Shown here piece after piece: positions 8,599 through 16,662 of a stretch of DNA of 40,984 nt (position 1 is the first letter of the stretch; each line of letters opens with the position of its first letter). The DNA is taken from positions 1 through 40,984 of the forward strand of contig JAPKZI010000022.1 of the NCBI GenBank assembly GCA_026393865.1. Direction: 5' to 3'. The notes under the pieces were generated by a model. That model ran no database searches and had not been told where the DNA came from. It saw only the letters and a list, made by a program, of their open reading frames with translations. This DNA comes from Candidatus Aminicenantota bacterium. GTDB taxonomy: Bacteria; Acidobacteriota; Aminicenantia; Aminicenantales; UBA4085. The position numbers were made by a program, and so were the translations under genes.

Positions 8599-10362
8599 AT
8601 GGACGTCACGAGGCTTCGCGGCGTGGGCGTGTCTCCGGGCATCGCCATGGGCGAAGCCATCCTGTCCGAGCGGATCATCTTCACCCTCCGCAAGGACTAT
8701 ATCCCTCCCCACCGGGTCGAGGAGGAGATCCAGCGGCTCAAGGCGGCGCTGGCCAAGACCCGGGAGGACCTCGTCGAGCTCAAGGACCGGATCCGGGAGA
8801 AGATCGGCGAGGAACACGCGTTCATCTTCGACGCCCATCTCATGATCCTCGACGATCCGTCGCTCGCGCCGAGCCTGGAGAAGCTGATCCGGGAGGAGAA
8901 CGTCAGGTCCGAAAGCGCCCTCTCGGAGGTCCATGCCCGCTACTTGAAGATCTTCGACGCGATCGGCGACGAATATTTCAAGCAGAGGAAATCCGATGTC
9001 GCCGACGTGCTGGCCAAGATTTACCGGAACTTGGCCTCCCAAAGCGAGGCGCCGGTGGTCGACGCGCGGAACAAGATCCTCGTCGCCCACGATCTCCTGC
9101 CGTCGGAAGCCGCCTTGCGGCTTAGCCAGGGGAACGTCCTGGCCGTGGCTTTGGACATGGGCGGGCAGACCTCCCACGCGGCCATCCTGGCCCGCTCGAT
9201 GAACATCCCGACCGTGGTCGGGCTTCACAACATCACCCAGATCATCAAGAGCCGGGACATCCTGATCGTCGACGGTACGGACGGCGAGGTCATCATCAAT
9301 CCTCCGCTGACGGTCCAGAAGGAATTCCTGAGCAAGCGGGAGAAGTACGAGGCCTATCGCAAAGAGCTCAAAAAGGTCGCCAAATGGAAATCGGTGACCC
9401 TCGACGACGTCCGCTTCACGCCCATGGCCAACATCGAGCTCCCGGATGAGATCAGCCATGCCCTGTCCTACGGCGCCGAAGGGATCGGGCTCTTCCGCTC
9501 GGAATTTATTTATCTCCAGCGGTCCACGCTCCCGACCGAGGAGGACCATTACGAAGTTTACGCCCGGCTGGCTAGGGAGGCCCATCCTTATCCCGTCTAC
9601 ATCCGGACGATCGACATCGGCGGCGAAAAGAACCTGCCCCAGCTCTCGATCGAACAGGAGCCCAATCCGGCTCTCGGCCTGCGGGCGATCCGCTTCTCGC
9701 TCCGGCACCGGGAGCTGTTCCGCATCCAGCTCCGGGCCATCCTGAGGGCGAGCGTTCACAAGAACGTCCGCATCCTCATCCCGATGATCACCGAGGTCGA
9801 GGAGATCGGGGAAGTGAAACGGATGTTCGAGGAGGTCAAACGGGAACTTGAGAGCAAGAAGATCAAGTTTGATCCCAACATCCCCCTGGGCATCATGATC
9901 GAGGTGCCGGCGGCGGCCGCCCTCGCCGACATCCTGGTCAAGGAAGTCGATTATTTCAGCATCGGGACGAACGATCTGATCCAGTACTACCTGGCCGTGG
10001 ACCGGTCCAACGAGTTCGTCTCTTATCTCTACAAGCCCCTCCATCCCTCCGTGCTGCGCCTGATCAAGTTCGTCATCGAGGCCGCCGCCAGGGAAGGCAA
10101 GGACGTCGCCATCTGCGGCGAGATGGCGGCCGACCCCCTTTCGGCCATGGTTCTGCTCGGTTTCGGGCTCCGGAAGTTCAGCATGAACCCGATCTTCATC
10201 CCCCGGATCAAAAAGGCGCTGCGCTCGGTCGAATACCGGTCCGTGCGACGCGTGGTGAACCAGGCCTTGTCGCTCAGGACGGCCCAGGAGGTCGAGGAGC
10301 ACATCATCGAGAAACTCCTGGTGAAACATCCCGACGCGTTTCTGATGATGGGATCGTTATGA
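8599..10362 (+). CDS. ptsI: PEP-protein phosphotransferase, enzyme I
   Basis: Enzyme I takes phosphate from PEP and passes it to HPr. The 587 residues show the N-terminal HPr-binding helices (about 30-130), the swivel domain with catalytic His193 in GGQTSHAAILAR, and the C-terminal PEP-binding TIM barrel. The barrel carries the signatures IGLFRSEF, IGTNDLIQYYLAVDR and ICGEMAADP, the last with the active-site Cys. Length is normal (about 570-580). Since no permease is encoded in the operon, its visible clients are HPr and the two EIIA proteins. Confidence 0.97.
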   Translation: MDVTRLRGVGVSPGIAMGEAILSERIIFTLRKDYIPPHRVEEEIQRLKAALAKTREDLVELKDRIREKIGEEHAFIFDAHLMILDDPSLAPSLEKLIREENVRSESALSEVHARYLKIFDAIGDEYFKQRKSDVADVLAKIYRNLASQSEAPVVDARNKILVAHDLLPSEAALRLSQGNVLAVALDMGGQTSHAAILARSMNIPTVVGLHNITQIIKSRDILIVDGTDGEVIINPPLTVQKEFLSKREKYEAYRKELKKVAKWKSVTLDDVRFTPMANIELPDEISHALSYGAEGIGLFRSEFIYLQRSTLPTEEDHYEVYARLAREAHPYPVYIRTIDIGGEKNLPQLSIEQEPNPALGLRAIRFSLRHRELFRIQLRAILRASVHKNVRILIPMITEVEEIGEVKRMFEEVKRELESKKIKFDPNIPLGIMIEVPAAAALADILVKEVDYFSIGTNDLIQYYLAVDRSNEFVSYLYKPLHPSVLRLIKFVIEAAAREGKDVAICGEMAADPLSAMVLLGFGLRKFSMNPIFIPRIKKALRSVEYRSVRRVVNQALSLRTAQEVEEHIIEKLLVKHPDAFLMMGSL

Positions 10363-10393
10363 AATGGGAGACGCTTCACTTTTTCGAAAAACC

Positions 10394-10405
10394 GTGACGC
10401 GTCAC
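10394..10405. promoter_or_regulatory. 12-bp perfect palindrome before the small membrane gene
   Basis: GTGACGCGTCAC is a perfect dyad in the 65-bp gap between ptsI and the next start. It could be a repressor half-site pair or a processing hairpin. No -35/-10 pair was recognised beside it, so the function is unassigned. A strong ribosome binding site (AAGGAGG, 10416-10422) follows it. Confidence 0.3.
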
Positions 10406-10427
10406 CATCTTGGATAAGGAGGTTTCC

Positions 10428-10721
10428 ATGCAGATCAATTCCATCGTCGTCGGCGTGGTGACGATCCTCTGGTCGGTCATCGTAGGCTTGGCCATCATCG
10501 CCTTCGGCCAGTTGCTGCTGGCCATCCGGGAGATCGCCCTCAACACGCGCAAGGAGGGGACCGCCCATCCGCATTATGAGATCCTGCTGATCATGGCCAA
10601 GATCAACAACGTTCTGGGCTGGGTCTTTCTTGTCCTGGGAGTGGCGCTTGGCGTCTATTTCGCCATCGCCGGCGGGCCGATCGTCTTCTCCACGCCGGTC
10701 AAGACGTCGACGGTCTTATGA
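10428..10721 (+). CDS. Small two-helix membrane protein of unknown function
   Basis: The ATG at 10428 has AAGGAGG five bases upstream (10416-10422), so the in-frame TTG at 10410 is rejected and the product is 97 residues. Two hydrophobic segments, about residues 5-28 and 60-82, flank a short charged loop (IREIALNTRKEG) that probably lies in the cytoplasm. I do not recognise the family. It is the last gene of the rpoN-PTS operon, 65 bp after ptsI, and it abuts the convergent cupin gene without spacing. A membrane anchor or sensor partner for the PTS regulators is possible but unsupported. Confidence 0.75.
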   Translation: MQINSIVVGVVTILWSVIVGLAIIAFGQLLLAIREIALNTRKEGTAHPHYEILLIMAKINNVLGWVFLVLGVALGVYFAIAGGPIVFSTPVKTSTVL

Positions 10722-11102
10722 CGTCCGGCCGTATTTGTCCTCGATCCTGACGATATCGGATTCGTCGGAATTCCCGAGCCAGATCTCCATCACCCGGGCG
10801 GGCGAACGGCCCACGCAGCGCAGTCGATGGGGGATCTCCAGCGGAATGTAGATCTCTTCGCCCTTGCGGAGCCGACAGACCTTCTCGCCGACGGTGATCT
10901 CCAGGCCGCGGTCCAGGGCGACCCAGAACTCGCTCCGGCGGTGATGGAACTGGAGGGAGAGAGAGGCGCCGGGATTGACGGTGATGATCTTGAGGCTCCC
11001 GGCGTTCTCGTGGGGATAGGCGCGGAACTTGCCCCACGGCCGGATATCTTCGATGATGCGGGCGCGGAAGTCCCGTTCGTCGTCAGAAGGGGACTTCGTC
11101 AT
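10716..11102 (-). CDS. Single-domain cupin, mannose-6-phosphate isomerase type II-like
   Basis: The 128-residue protein matches the C-terminal isomerase domain of bifunctional ManC/AlgA enzymes: RPWGKF near 21-26, the metal-binding cluster FHHRRSEFW (52-60), the hairpin IYIPLEIPH with the last ligand His92, and EDKYGR at the end. Such stand-alone cupins may interconvert mannose- and fructose-6-phosphate or have another sugar-phosphate role. The ATG at 11102 overlaps the 3' end of ssb by 20 nt. A longer reading frame from 11198 is mostly Arg/Pro-rich and lies inside ssb, so it is rejected. It ends next to the convergent membrane-protein gene. Confidence 0.8.
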   Translation of the reverse strand: MTKSPSDDERDFRARIIEDIRPWGKFRAYPHENAGSLKIITVNPGASLSLQFHHRRSEFWVALDRGLEITVGEKVCRLRKGEEIYIPLEIPHRLRCVGRSPARVMEIWLGNSDESDIVRIEDKYGRTS

Positions 11103-11544
11103 CGCCCTCGCCTTCGCCGGCCGCCGCGGTCTCGGCCTCGCCGGGGAACTCCGCGGGCGCTTTGTCCGGATAGGGCCCGGCTTCACTCGTCTCTTCACGC
11201 CGTCCGCCGATGAGGACGATGCTCTGGGCTACGATCTCGGTCGTGGAGCGTTTATTGCCGTCCTTATCCTGCCAGGAGCGGGTTTGCAGCCGGCCTTCGA
11301 TGAGGATCTGGCGTCCCTTGTCGAGGTACCGGTCGCAGAACTCGGCCTGCTTGCCCCAGACGACGATCTTGTGCCATTCCGTCCGCTCTGTGGGCTCGTT
11401 GGTTTTGGGACTGGTCCAGCGCTCATTTGTAGCCAACGAGAAATGGGCGACGGAGCGGTCGCCTTGCGGCAACACACGGAGCTCCGGTTTCTGGCCGAGC
11501 CGGCCGAGGAGGATGACCTTATTCAAGCTGTTGAAGTCACTCAT
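11083..11544 (-). CDS. ssb: Single-stranded DNA-binding protein
   Basis: SSB coats single-stranded DNA during replication and repair. The 153-residue protein begins MSDFNSLNKVILLGRLG, shows the OB fold (about 5-112) with the WHKIVVWGK strand, then an acidic Ala/Glu-rich tail ending DDEVPF, the tip that binds partner proteins. The start overlaps the cpoB stop by 4 nt; the longer frame up to 11781 is antisense-like filler inside cpoB. Placement behind pal-cpoB rather than beside rpsF/rpsR is unusual. Confidence 0.95.
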   Translation of the reverse strand: MSDFNSLNKVILLGRLGQKPELRVLPQGDRSVAHFSLATNERWTSPKTNEPTERTEWHKIVVWGKQAEFCDRYLDKGRQILIEGRLQTRSWQDKDGNKRSTTEIVAQSIVLIGGRREETSEAGPYPDKAPAEFPGEAETAAAGEGEGDDEVPF

Positions 11545-12422
11545 TTGATCTCCTTCAGTTCCTTGATCTTCTGCTGGGCGCTCTTGGCCTCTTCTTCGAG
11601 CGGATATTTCGACATGAGGAGCGTCAGGGTGGCCACGGCATCGTCCTTCCTCTTGAGCTCGATGAGCGACAAGCCCTTCTTCCAGTAGGCCGCGGCGACC
11701 TTGTCGCTCAAGGGATAGGTAACGATCAGGTCGTCGAACTGCCCGATGGCCTTGTCGAATTTCTTCTGGCTGAAATAACATTCACCGATCATATAGAGGG
11801 CGTTGTCGGCGAGCGGACTGGCCGGGAACTGCTCCCGGTACGTTTCGAACCCGGCGACGGAGAGCTCGTAGCTCCCCTTCTGATAATCGGTATAGGCGGT
11901 GTTGTAAACCTCCTGAGGAGAGAGGTTGGTCTGGACAGGGACCGGCTTCTCCTCTTTCTTTTCAGAAACCGGCTCCGTCTTTTTCGCGGGCTCTTTCGCC
12001 GGCTTTTTGACGGCGGGCGTCTTGTCGTCCTTTTTGGGGGCCTCCTGCGGCGGTTCGACGGGCGGCGCCGGTTTGGCTTTGAGGGCGATCAGGTCTTCGC
12101 CCATCTGCAGGAGCCGCGCCTCGAGCTGGCTGAGCCGCTCAAGAACGATCTGATATTGGGAGGGCAAGCCTTTGAGATTCTCCTGGGCCCGGGCTTGGTC
12201 CGCCTGGAACAGCTTGAATTGGCCGGCCAGGTCCCGGACGAGTTCGCGGATGGCCTTGATGTCGTCGGAGGCGGCGTCGACCTTTTTTTCCAGCTTCTGG
12301 TACTGCTGTTTCAGAAGCTGAACGTCCTGGTAGATGAGCTCGTAGGTTTGCCTCTCCCGGTTCTGACCGGCCGCGCCGAGGGACACGACGGCGATCAGAA
12401 GGGCCCCGAGGGCGCGTCGCAT
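11541..12422 (-). CDS. cpoB: Tol-Pal system protein CpoB/YbgF
   Basis: CpoB is a periplasmic Tol-Pal partner that coordinates outer-membrane constriction with peptidoglycan synthesis. The 293 residues start with a cleavable signal peptide (about 1-20). A coiled coil follows at about 25-105 (heptads such as LKQQYQKLEKKVD), then a Pro/Lys-rich linker (about 115-160) and C-terminal TPR repeats (about 165-290) with the YbgF pattern 'aY.dyqkg.Y..Ai..F'. It lies 12 nt after pal and overlaps ssb by 4 nt. Confidence 0.9.
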   Translation of the reverse strand: MRRALGALLIAVVSLGAAGQNRERQTYELIYQDVQLLKQQYQKLEKKVDAASDDIKAIRELVRDLAGQFKLFQADQARAQENLKGLPSQYQIVLERLSQLEARLLQMGEDLIALKAKPAPPVEPPQEAPKKDDKTPAVKKPAKEPAKKTEPVSEKKEEKPVPVQTNLSPQEVYNTAYTDYQKGSYELSVAGFETYREQFPASPLADNALYMIGECYFSQKKFDKAIGQFDDLIVTYPLSDKVAAAYWKKGLSLIELKRKDDAVATLTLLMSKYPLEEEAKSAQQKIKELKEIK

Positions 12423-12434
12423 CGACCGATCCGC

Positions 12435-12992
12435 TTATTTTTCGATAACCAGAAATTGGGCGCGCCGGTTCTTCTGCCAGGCGTTTTCGTCGTGGCCCAG
12501 GTCCAGGGGCTGACTCTTGCCGTACGAGATCGTCTTCATCCGTTCGGCGGGGATGCCGAGGGAGACGAGATAATCGAACGCGCTCTTGGCCCGCTTCTCG
12601 CCCAGGGCCAGATTGTAGTCCTCCGTGCCGCGCTCGTCGCAGTGGCCTTCGATGAGGACCTTGACCGTCCTGAACTTCTTCAGCCAAGCGGCGTCGCTTT
12701 CAAGCTGGAACTTCGCGTCGTCGCGGATGAAATACTTGTCGTAATCGAATTGGATCGTCTGAAGGGGCTTCTCGCGGTTGATCTGCTCGAGCGACTTCGA
12801 CAGGAAGAGTTCCTCCTCGCTGAGCTCCGGCTTTTTCACGACCGCCGGCGGCTCGACCTTTTCGACCTTGGGCTGTTCTTTGGCCTGGGGGGGCGGGGGC
12901 GGCGGAGCGACCTGCTTGGCCTTTGGCTTGCAGGATACGGTGAACGCGACCGCCAACAGACAGACGAGGGCAAGGATTAATAGTTTTTTCAT
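12435..12992 (-). CDS. pal: Peptidoglycan-associated lipoprotein Pal
   Basis: Pal tethers the outer membrane to peptidoglycan and is moved by TolB and TolQRA. The signal peptide ends in a lipobox-like stretch with Cys21 (FTVSC), followed by a Pro/Lys-rich linker (about 28-60) and an OmpA-like domain (about 80-185). That domain contains [14 protein letters not shown], the Pal form of the peptidoglycan-binding motif. The ATG at 12992 has GAGGAGG four bases upstream (12997-13003), and a clear promoter lies just before it. The domain is intact, in contrast to tolQRA upstream. Confidence 0.95.
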   Translation of the reverse strand: MKKLLILALVCLLAVAFTVSCKPKAKQVAPPPPPPQAKEQPKVEKVEPPAVVKKPELSEEELFLSKSLEQINREKPLQTIQFDYDKYFIRDDAKFQLESDAAWLKKFRTVKVLIEGHCDERGTEDYNLALGEKRAKSAFDYLVSLGIPAERMKTISYGKSQPLDLGHDENAWQKNRRAQFLVIEK

Positions 12993-13051
12993 GAAGCCTC
13001 CTCTTTGGTTTGTATATCGTTGAAAAATCTGAACATGACGCTATCCTCAAT

Positions 13052-13080
13052 TTTATACAATGAAAAGAGGGGCGTGTCAA
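13052..13080 (-). promoter_or_regulatory. Sigma-70-type promoter for pal-cpoB-ssb-cupin
   Basis: On the minus strand TTGACA (13080-13075) and TATAAA (13057-13052) are separated by exactly 17 bp. Expected transcription start is near 13045, giving a leader of about 50 nt that ends in the strong pal ribosome site. It lies between the tolB stop and pal, so pal-cpoB-ssb can be expressed independently of the damaged tolQRA. Confidence 0.8.
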
Positions 13081-13088
13081 TTGAAAAT

Positions 13089-14396
13089 TCAGTAGGACCA
13101 GTCGGGCCAGTTGTTCTGGCCTTTGGTCGTGAGCTGGCGGAGGCCGGCCCCGTCGTAGTCGATCAAAAAGAGCTGCAGCCCGCCCCGCATGTTCGAAGTG
13201 AAGACGATGTGCCGGCCGTCGGGCGACCAGCTCGGCGATTCGTTCCGGGCGTTGCTTTCGGTCAGCCTCTGGATCTGCAGGCTCCGAAGATCGAGGACGT
13301 AGAGGTCGAAGACGTTATCGACGCGGGCGACATAGACGATCCGGTCGCCGGCGGGCGACCAGGCCGGCGAATCGTGATGGGTCGAGTCGCCGAAGCTCAC
13401 CTTGGTGACGTTCGATCCTTCGGCGTCCATGGTGTAGATCTGGGGCGTTCCGCTGCGGTCCGAGACGAAGGCCAGCTGCCGTCCCGTCGGAGACCAGGTG
13501 GGCGCGGTGTCGATGCCCGGATTGAAGGTCAGGCGCTTGATGCGGAAGGCGCCGCGCTTCAGAGCGTCGTCGTCGATGTCGGCGACATATATCTCGGCGT
13601 TGCCGTCCATCGTCGACATGAAGGCCAGCTTTTTCCCGTCCGGCGACCAGCACGGCGAAAAATTGCCGCCTCGGGTCGACACCGCGATTCGCCGTCCCTC
13701 GTAGATCTGGCTGATATAGAGTCCCGCCGAATAATTTATATAGGAGGTATGGGCGATCATGTTTCCGTCGGGCGACCAGGAGGGGCTTTTGTCTTCCCAC
13801 TTGGTGAAGGTCAGCCGCTCCTGGTTGGCCCCGTCATAGTCCATCCTGTAAAGCTCAAGATTGCCGTCGCGGTTGGAGACGAAGGCGATCTTGGATTCGA
13901 AGACCGGCTTCTCGCCGTAAGCCTTCATGATCTCGTCGGCCATCCGGTGGGCCAGGAAACGGAGGTCCGCTTTCTTGGCCTGGTAGCGCTTGGGGATGAG
14001 GATCGGCCGCTGGGACTTGACGTCGTAGAGGTTCCGGATGAACGCGGTCTCCCCGCCCTCGGCCTCGGCGGCCTCGCCGGTGAAGAGAAGATTGGCCTGG
14101 ACCGACTCCCAGTCCTTGAATTGGATAGCCTTCGGGTCGATCGCCCGGATGTAGTCGTAATAGCTCTTCGGCAGGAGCTGGAAGATGCGGCTGTATTTCA
14201 GGTCGTCGGTGAGGACCTGATGGATCTCGTCGGCGGCGGTCTGGACCGGCGGCGAGGCGGCGGCGAACTTCGGGAGGGCGAAGCTGATCGCCGGCATCCC
14301 GTCCCTGATGACCATTTTGAATTCCTGCTGGGGGGCGAGGAGCGCGGCCGCGGCCAGGATCATGGCGGCGCCTGTCCGGAGCTTTTTGAGTCTCAT
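13089..14396 (-). CDS. tolB: Tol-Pal translocation protein TolB
   Basis: TolB is the periplasmic beta-propeller that binds Pal. The 435 residues include a signal peptide (about 1-20), an N-terminal TolB domain (about 25-165) and a propeller of PD40 repeats, each with the SPSWSPDG-like motif (about 200-435). The start overlaps the stop of the TolA-like gene by 4 nt (14396-14393). The ORF is complete with no internal stop. The C-terminus ends NWPDWSY, inside the last blade. Confidence 0.95.
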   Translation of the reverse strand: MRLKKLRTGAAMILAAAALLAPQQEFKMVIRDGMPAISFALPKFAAASPPVQTAADEIHQVLTDDLKYSRIFQLLPKSYYDYIRAIDPKAIQFKDWESVQANLLFTGEAAEAEGGETAFIRNLYDVKSQRPILIPKRYQAKKADLRFLAHRMADEIMKAYGEKPVFESKIAFVSNRDGNLELYRMDYDGANQERLTFTKWEDKSPSWSPDGNMIAHTSYINYSAGLYISQIYEGRRIAVSTRGGNFSPCWSPDGKKLAFMSTMDGNAEIYVADIDDDALKRGAFRIKRLTFNPGIDTAPTWSPTGRQLAFVSDRSGTPQIYTMDAEGSNVTKVSFGDSTHHDSPAWSPAGDRIVYVARVDNVFDLYVLDLRSLQIQRLTESNARNESPSWSPDGRHIVFTSNMRGGLQLFLIDYDGAGLRQLTTKGQNNWPDWSY

Positions 14397-15179
14397 TTGG
14401 AATGCTCGAATCGGAGATAGATGCCCAGATACTCGTCTTCGTATCCGGGGGGAAGAGGTCCGAACTTGGCCGACTGCATGACCGCCCGAACGGCCGATTG
14501 GTCGAGCGTCTTCAGGCCGCTCGATTCCTTGATCTCGACGGTCGAGATCGATCCGTCCTTGCTGATCCGGAAATAGACGTCGACATGGAAGTTGCCGCTG
14601 ACGCCGGGGTCGACGAGAGAGGTGAACCAGTTCGACTGGATCTTATACTGGATCTCGCGGAGATAATACATGTAGGGGAAATTGGAGATGCCGAGGTCGC
14701 CGGGGAATCCGCCGCCGGCGCCTCCGCCTTCGCCCGATCCGCCGAGGCCGATGGTCAGGCCTGTCCCGCCGCTCCCGCCCGCCGCCAGCTGGCCGGCGCC
14801 GGTCGGCGTTTCCTTGACGGCCGGCTTGGGCGCGGCGTCGGGCTTGGTGATCGCGGCCTTCTTCTCCGGCTTTTTGGCCGGTTCCTTTTTCGGTTTTTCG
14901 ACCGGGTAGCGCATCTGGGATTTGGGCTCGTCCGCTGGGAGCTTTTGAAGGGTCGTCAGATCCCTGAGGCTGTCCTTTTTGACCTCGGTCGCGCCCAGTT
15001 CCGTCGTTGGGGCGGCCGTCACGGCTGTTCAGGGTGATATAGTGGATCATGTCCTTCCGGGCCGGCTTGGGAAGGCTGGGATTGATGATGATCACGAGGA
15101 GAAGGAGAGAATGGGCCGCCGCGGACAAAACCATGGCCCTCTTGAAGGTCCTGTCGTTCATCCCTGTCCCAACGGTCAT
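14393..15179 (-). pseudogene. tolA: TolA/TonB-like protein, frameshifted
   Basis: The ATG at 15179 overlaps the tolR stop by 4 nt and encodes a proper TolA/TonB start: a short cytoplasmic tail, one membrane helix (AHSLLLLVIIINPSLP) and DMIHYITLN. After about 15030 this frame turns into Arg/Gly/Asp-rich nonsense. The real continuation is in another frame, from about 15028 to 14393: a Lys/Pro-rich spacer, a Gly-rich stretch and a TonB-like C-terminal domain (YLREIQYKIQSNW, then VDVYFRISKDG). One extra base between about 15030 and 14900 would explain the break. A TGA in the second frame at 15031-15029 limits how early the shift can be. No slippery heptamer was seen, so a mutation or assembly error is more likely than programmed frameshifting. 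Confidence 0.75.
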
Positions 15180-15529
15180 CGGTTCTTGTCTTTGACCTCG
15201 ATCGGCTCGGTGATCAGGGCCACGGTTTCGACGCCGATCTTCGTAGCGATATCCATGATCTCGACGACGAACCCGTAGAGGAGGTCCTTGTCGGCCTGGA
15301 GGTAGACGATCTTTTTGGGCCGGCCGGAGAAATAGTCCCGGAGCCGGCTTTCAAGGAGGTTGATATTGATCGCCGAGTTCTCGAAATAAATGTACTTGTC
15401 CTTGTCGACCGTCAGCCGCAGGCCCGGGTCCGCCGGGGCCGTGTCGGTCTCGGCCCGGGGCAGGTTGACGCCGATGCCCGACTGCATCATCGGCGCCGTG
15501 ACCATGAAGATGACCAGGAGGACGAGCAT
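15176..15529 (-). CDS. tolR: TolR/ExbD protein lacking its N-terminus
   Basis: The 117 residues begin MLVLLVIFMVTAPMM, which is the second half of the ExbD/TolR membrane helix. The normal preceding part, a short cytoplasmic tail and the 'INVTPLVDV' stretch with the essential proton-handling Asp, is missing. The periplasmic domain (about 20-117) appears complete. Directly upstream is the tolQ coding frame with no gap, so a deletion has joined the two genes. The ATG used here is probably an internal Met of the original gene. If the sequence is correct, this TolR could not work as a motor subunit. The stop overlaps the TolA-like start. Confidence 0.75.
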   Translation of the reverse strand: MLVLLVIFMVTAPMMQSGIGVNLPRAETDTAPADPGLRLTVDKDKYIYFENSAININLLESRLRDYFSGRPKKIVYLQADKDLLYGFVVEIMDIATKIGVETVALITEPIEVKDKNR

Positions 15530-16166
15530 GGCTCAGCAGTTCGAGCGAAAAGTCCTCCATGTCGGTAATGAAGTCCTTGATCCGGTGGAGGAAGTAATTG
15601 TAGGCGATGACGGCCGGAATGGCCGCGACGAGGCCGACGGCCGTGGCGACCAGGGCCTCGGCGATGCCGGGCGCGACGGAGGCCAGGCTGGCCGAGCGGG
15701 TCAAGTTGATGTCGGTGAACGAGCGCATGATCCCCCAGACCGTCCCGAACAAGCCGATGAAGGGTGAAACGCTGCCCGTCGTGGCCAGGAACGACATCAG
15801 TTTCTCCATCTTGGCCACCTCGGCGTTCGAGGCTTTGGTCAGGGCCCGGCTGAGGTTGTCGAGGCTGGCCCCGTTCGGAGCTCCCTGAGGGGTGTTCTTG
15901 GCCAGATAGGCCATTTCCTTGAATCCTGCCTGGAAAATGGAGGCCAGCGGGCTTCCCGGGAACGTCTTGGAGGCCTCGCTCACCTCGGCCAGGTTCCGGC
16001 TTTTTTTGAAGACGGCCAGGAATTTCCTGGATTGGCTGGTCGCCCTCTTCATCGCGTTTCGTTTGAAGAGGATGATCGTCCAGGAGAAGATGGAGAAGAA
16101 AAGGAGGATGAGGAGGACGGCCTGGACGACCAGGCTGGCGGTTTTGATCAGTTCGAAAATGTTCAT
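15351..16166 (-). CDS. tolQ: TolQ/ExbB protein with aberrant C-terminus
   Basis: TolQ is the proton-channel subunit of the Tol motor. Residues 1-212 are a good TolQ: first helix at about 13-35, then the conserved block TGSVSPFIGLFGTVWGIM (about 130-147) and AEALVATAVGLVAAIPAVIAYN (169-190) in the second and third helices. After EDFSLELLS (about 15531) the frame runs into tolR DNA in the wrong frame and adds about 59 Arg/Gly/His-rich residues up to a stop at 15351. Usual TolQ length is about 225-235, so roughly the last 15-20 residues are lost. The ATG at 16166 follows a plausible promoter. Confidence 0.8.
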   Translation of the reverse strand: MNIFELIKTASLVVQAVLLILLFFSIFSWTIILFKRNAMKRATSQSRKFLAVFKKSRNLAEVSEASKTFPGSPLASIFQAGFKEMAYLAKNTPQGAPNGASLDNLSRALTKASNAEVAKMEKLMSFLATTGSVSPFIGLFGTVWGIMRSFTDINLTRSASLASVAPGIAEALVATAVGLVAAIPAVIAYNYFLHRIKDFITDMEDFSLELLSHARPPGHLHGHGADDAVGHRRQPAPGRDRHGPGGPGPAADGRQGQVHLFRELGDQYQPP

Positions 16167-16179
16167 GGGTTTCGATCAA

Positions 16180-16208
16180 AAAGTAGCATACAGGGAACGC
16201 TAAGTCAA
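16180..16208 (-). promoter_or_regulatory. Putative promoter for the tol operon
   Basis: TTGACT (16208-16203) and TACTTT (16185-16180) on the minus strand are 17 bp apart, and TGC precedes the -10, matching extended -10 boxes elsewhere in the window. The -10 is weak (3 of 6 consensus bases). It lies 14 bp before the tolQ ATG and only about 10 bp from the end of the long inverted repeat. Confidence 0.5.
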
Positions 16209-16474
16209 ATTTGGGGGCTCGCTCGAAGCGGTCGAACGCTCTTCTGGTCGCGGGTCCTGTCACCGATCAGCCCCAGCGTTCTCGCTCATCACCCACCTTC
16301 GGGGGGTCCCATTCGCTTCGAACGCTGGGGCGCCCGATCGGCGCCACCCGCTTAAACAAATAAAGCGTTCGCCCGCTTCTTCGCTCGCCAACGACCAAGT
16401 AATTCGCATATTTTTCGGTAAAGGGGGACGACGCATTCTGTCCCTATATTCTCAAGAGTTACCCGTCGGTTCCC

Positions 16475-16495
16475 CCCATCGGCCAAGCCGATGGG
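16475..16495. other. 9-bp-stem hairpin within the left arm
   Basis: CCCATCGGC and GCCGATGGG pair around a 3-base loop (CAA). C runs follow rather than T runs, so it is not a standard intrinsic terminator. A second GC-rich hairpin-like stretch lies just downstream (about 16496-16520). Confidence 0.5.
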
Positions 16496-16662
16496 ACCCC
16501 CCTCCGCTATGGGGGCCTTAGGGCCAACCCTGCCGCCGCGTCTTTGAATCATACGCCGAAAAAACCGAACCGCAGCAGCGAGATTTCCTAATGGTCGCTT
16601 CGCTTTCTTCCCCTCGCCCAAGCTAATAAGCGGAGCATACGAGTGTGGTGTATCAGCAAGGA

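Noticed and set aside
7888-10329. 813-codon open frame opposite the EIIA/HPr/enzyme I genes
   Set aside because: Fully antisense to conserved PTS genes, low-complexity acidic composition, no motif.
15020-15035. Programmed frameshift in the TolA-like gene
   Set aside because: No slippery heptamer or downstream pseudoknot was recognised at the junction; a simple indel is more likely.
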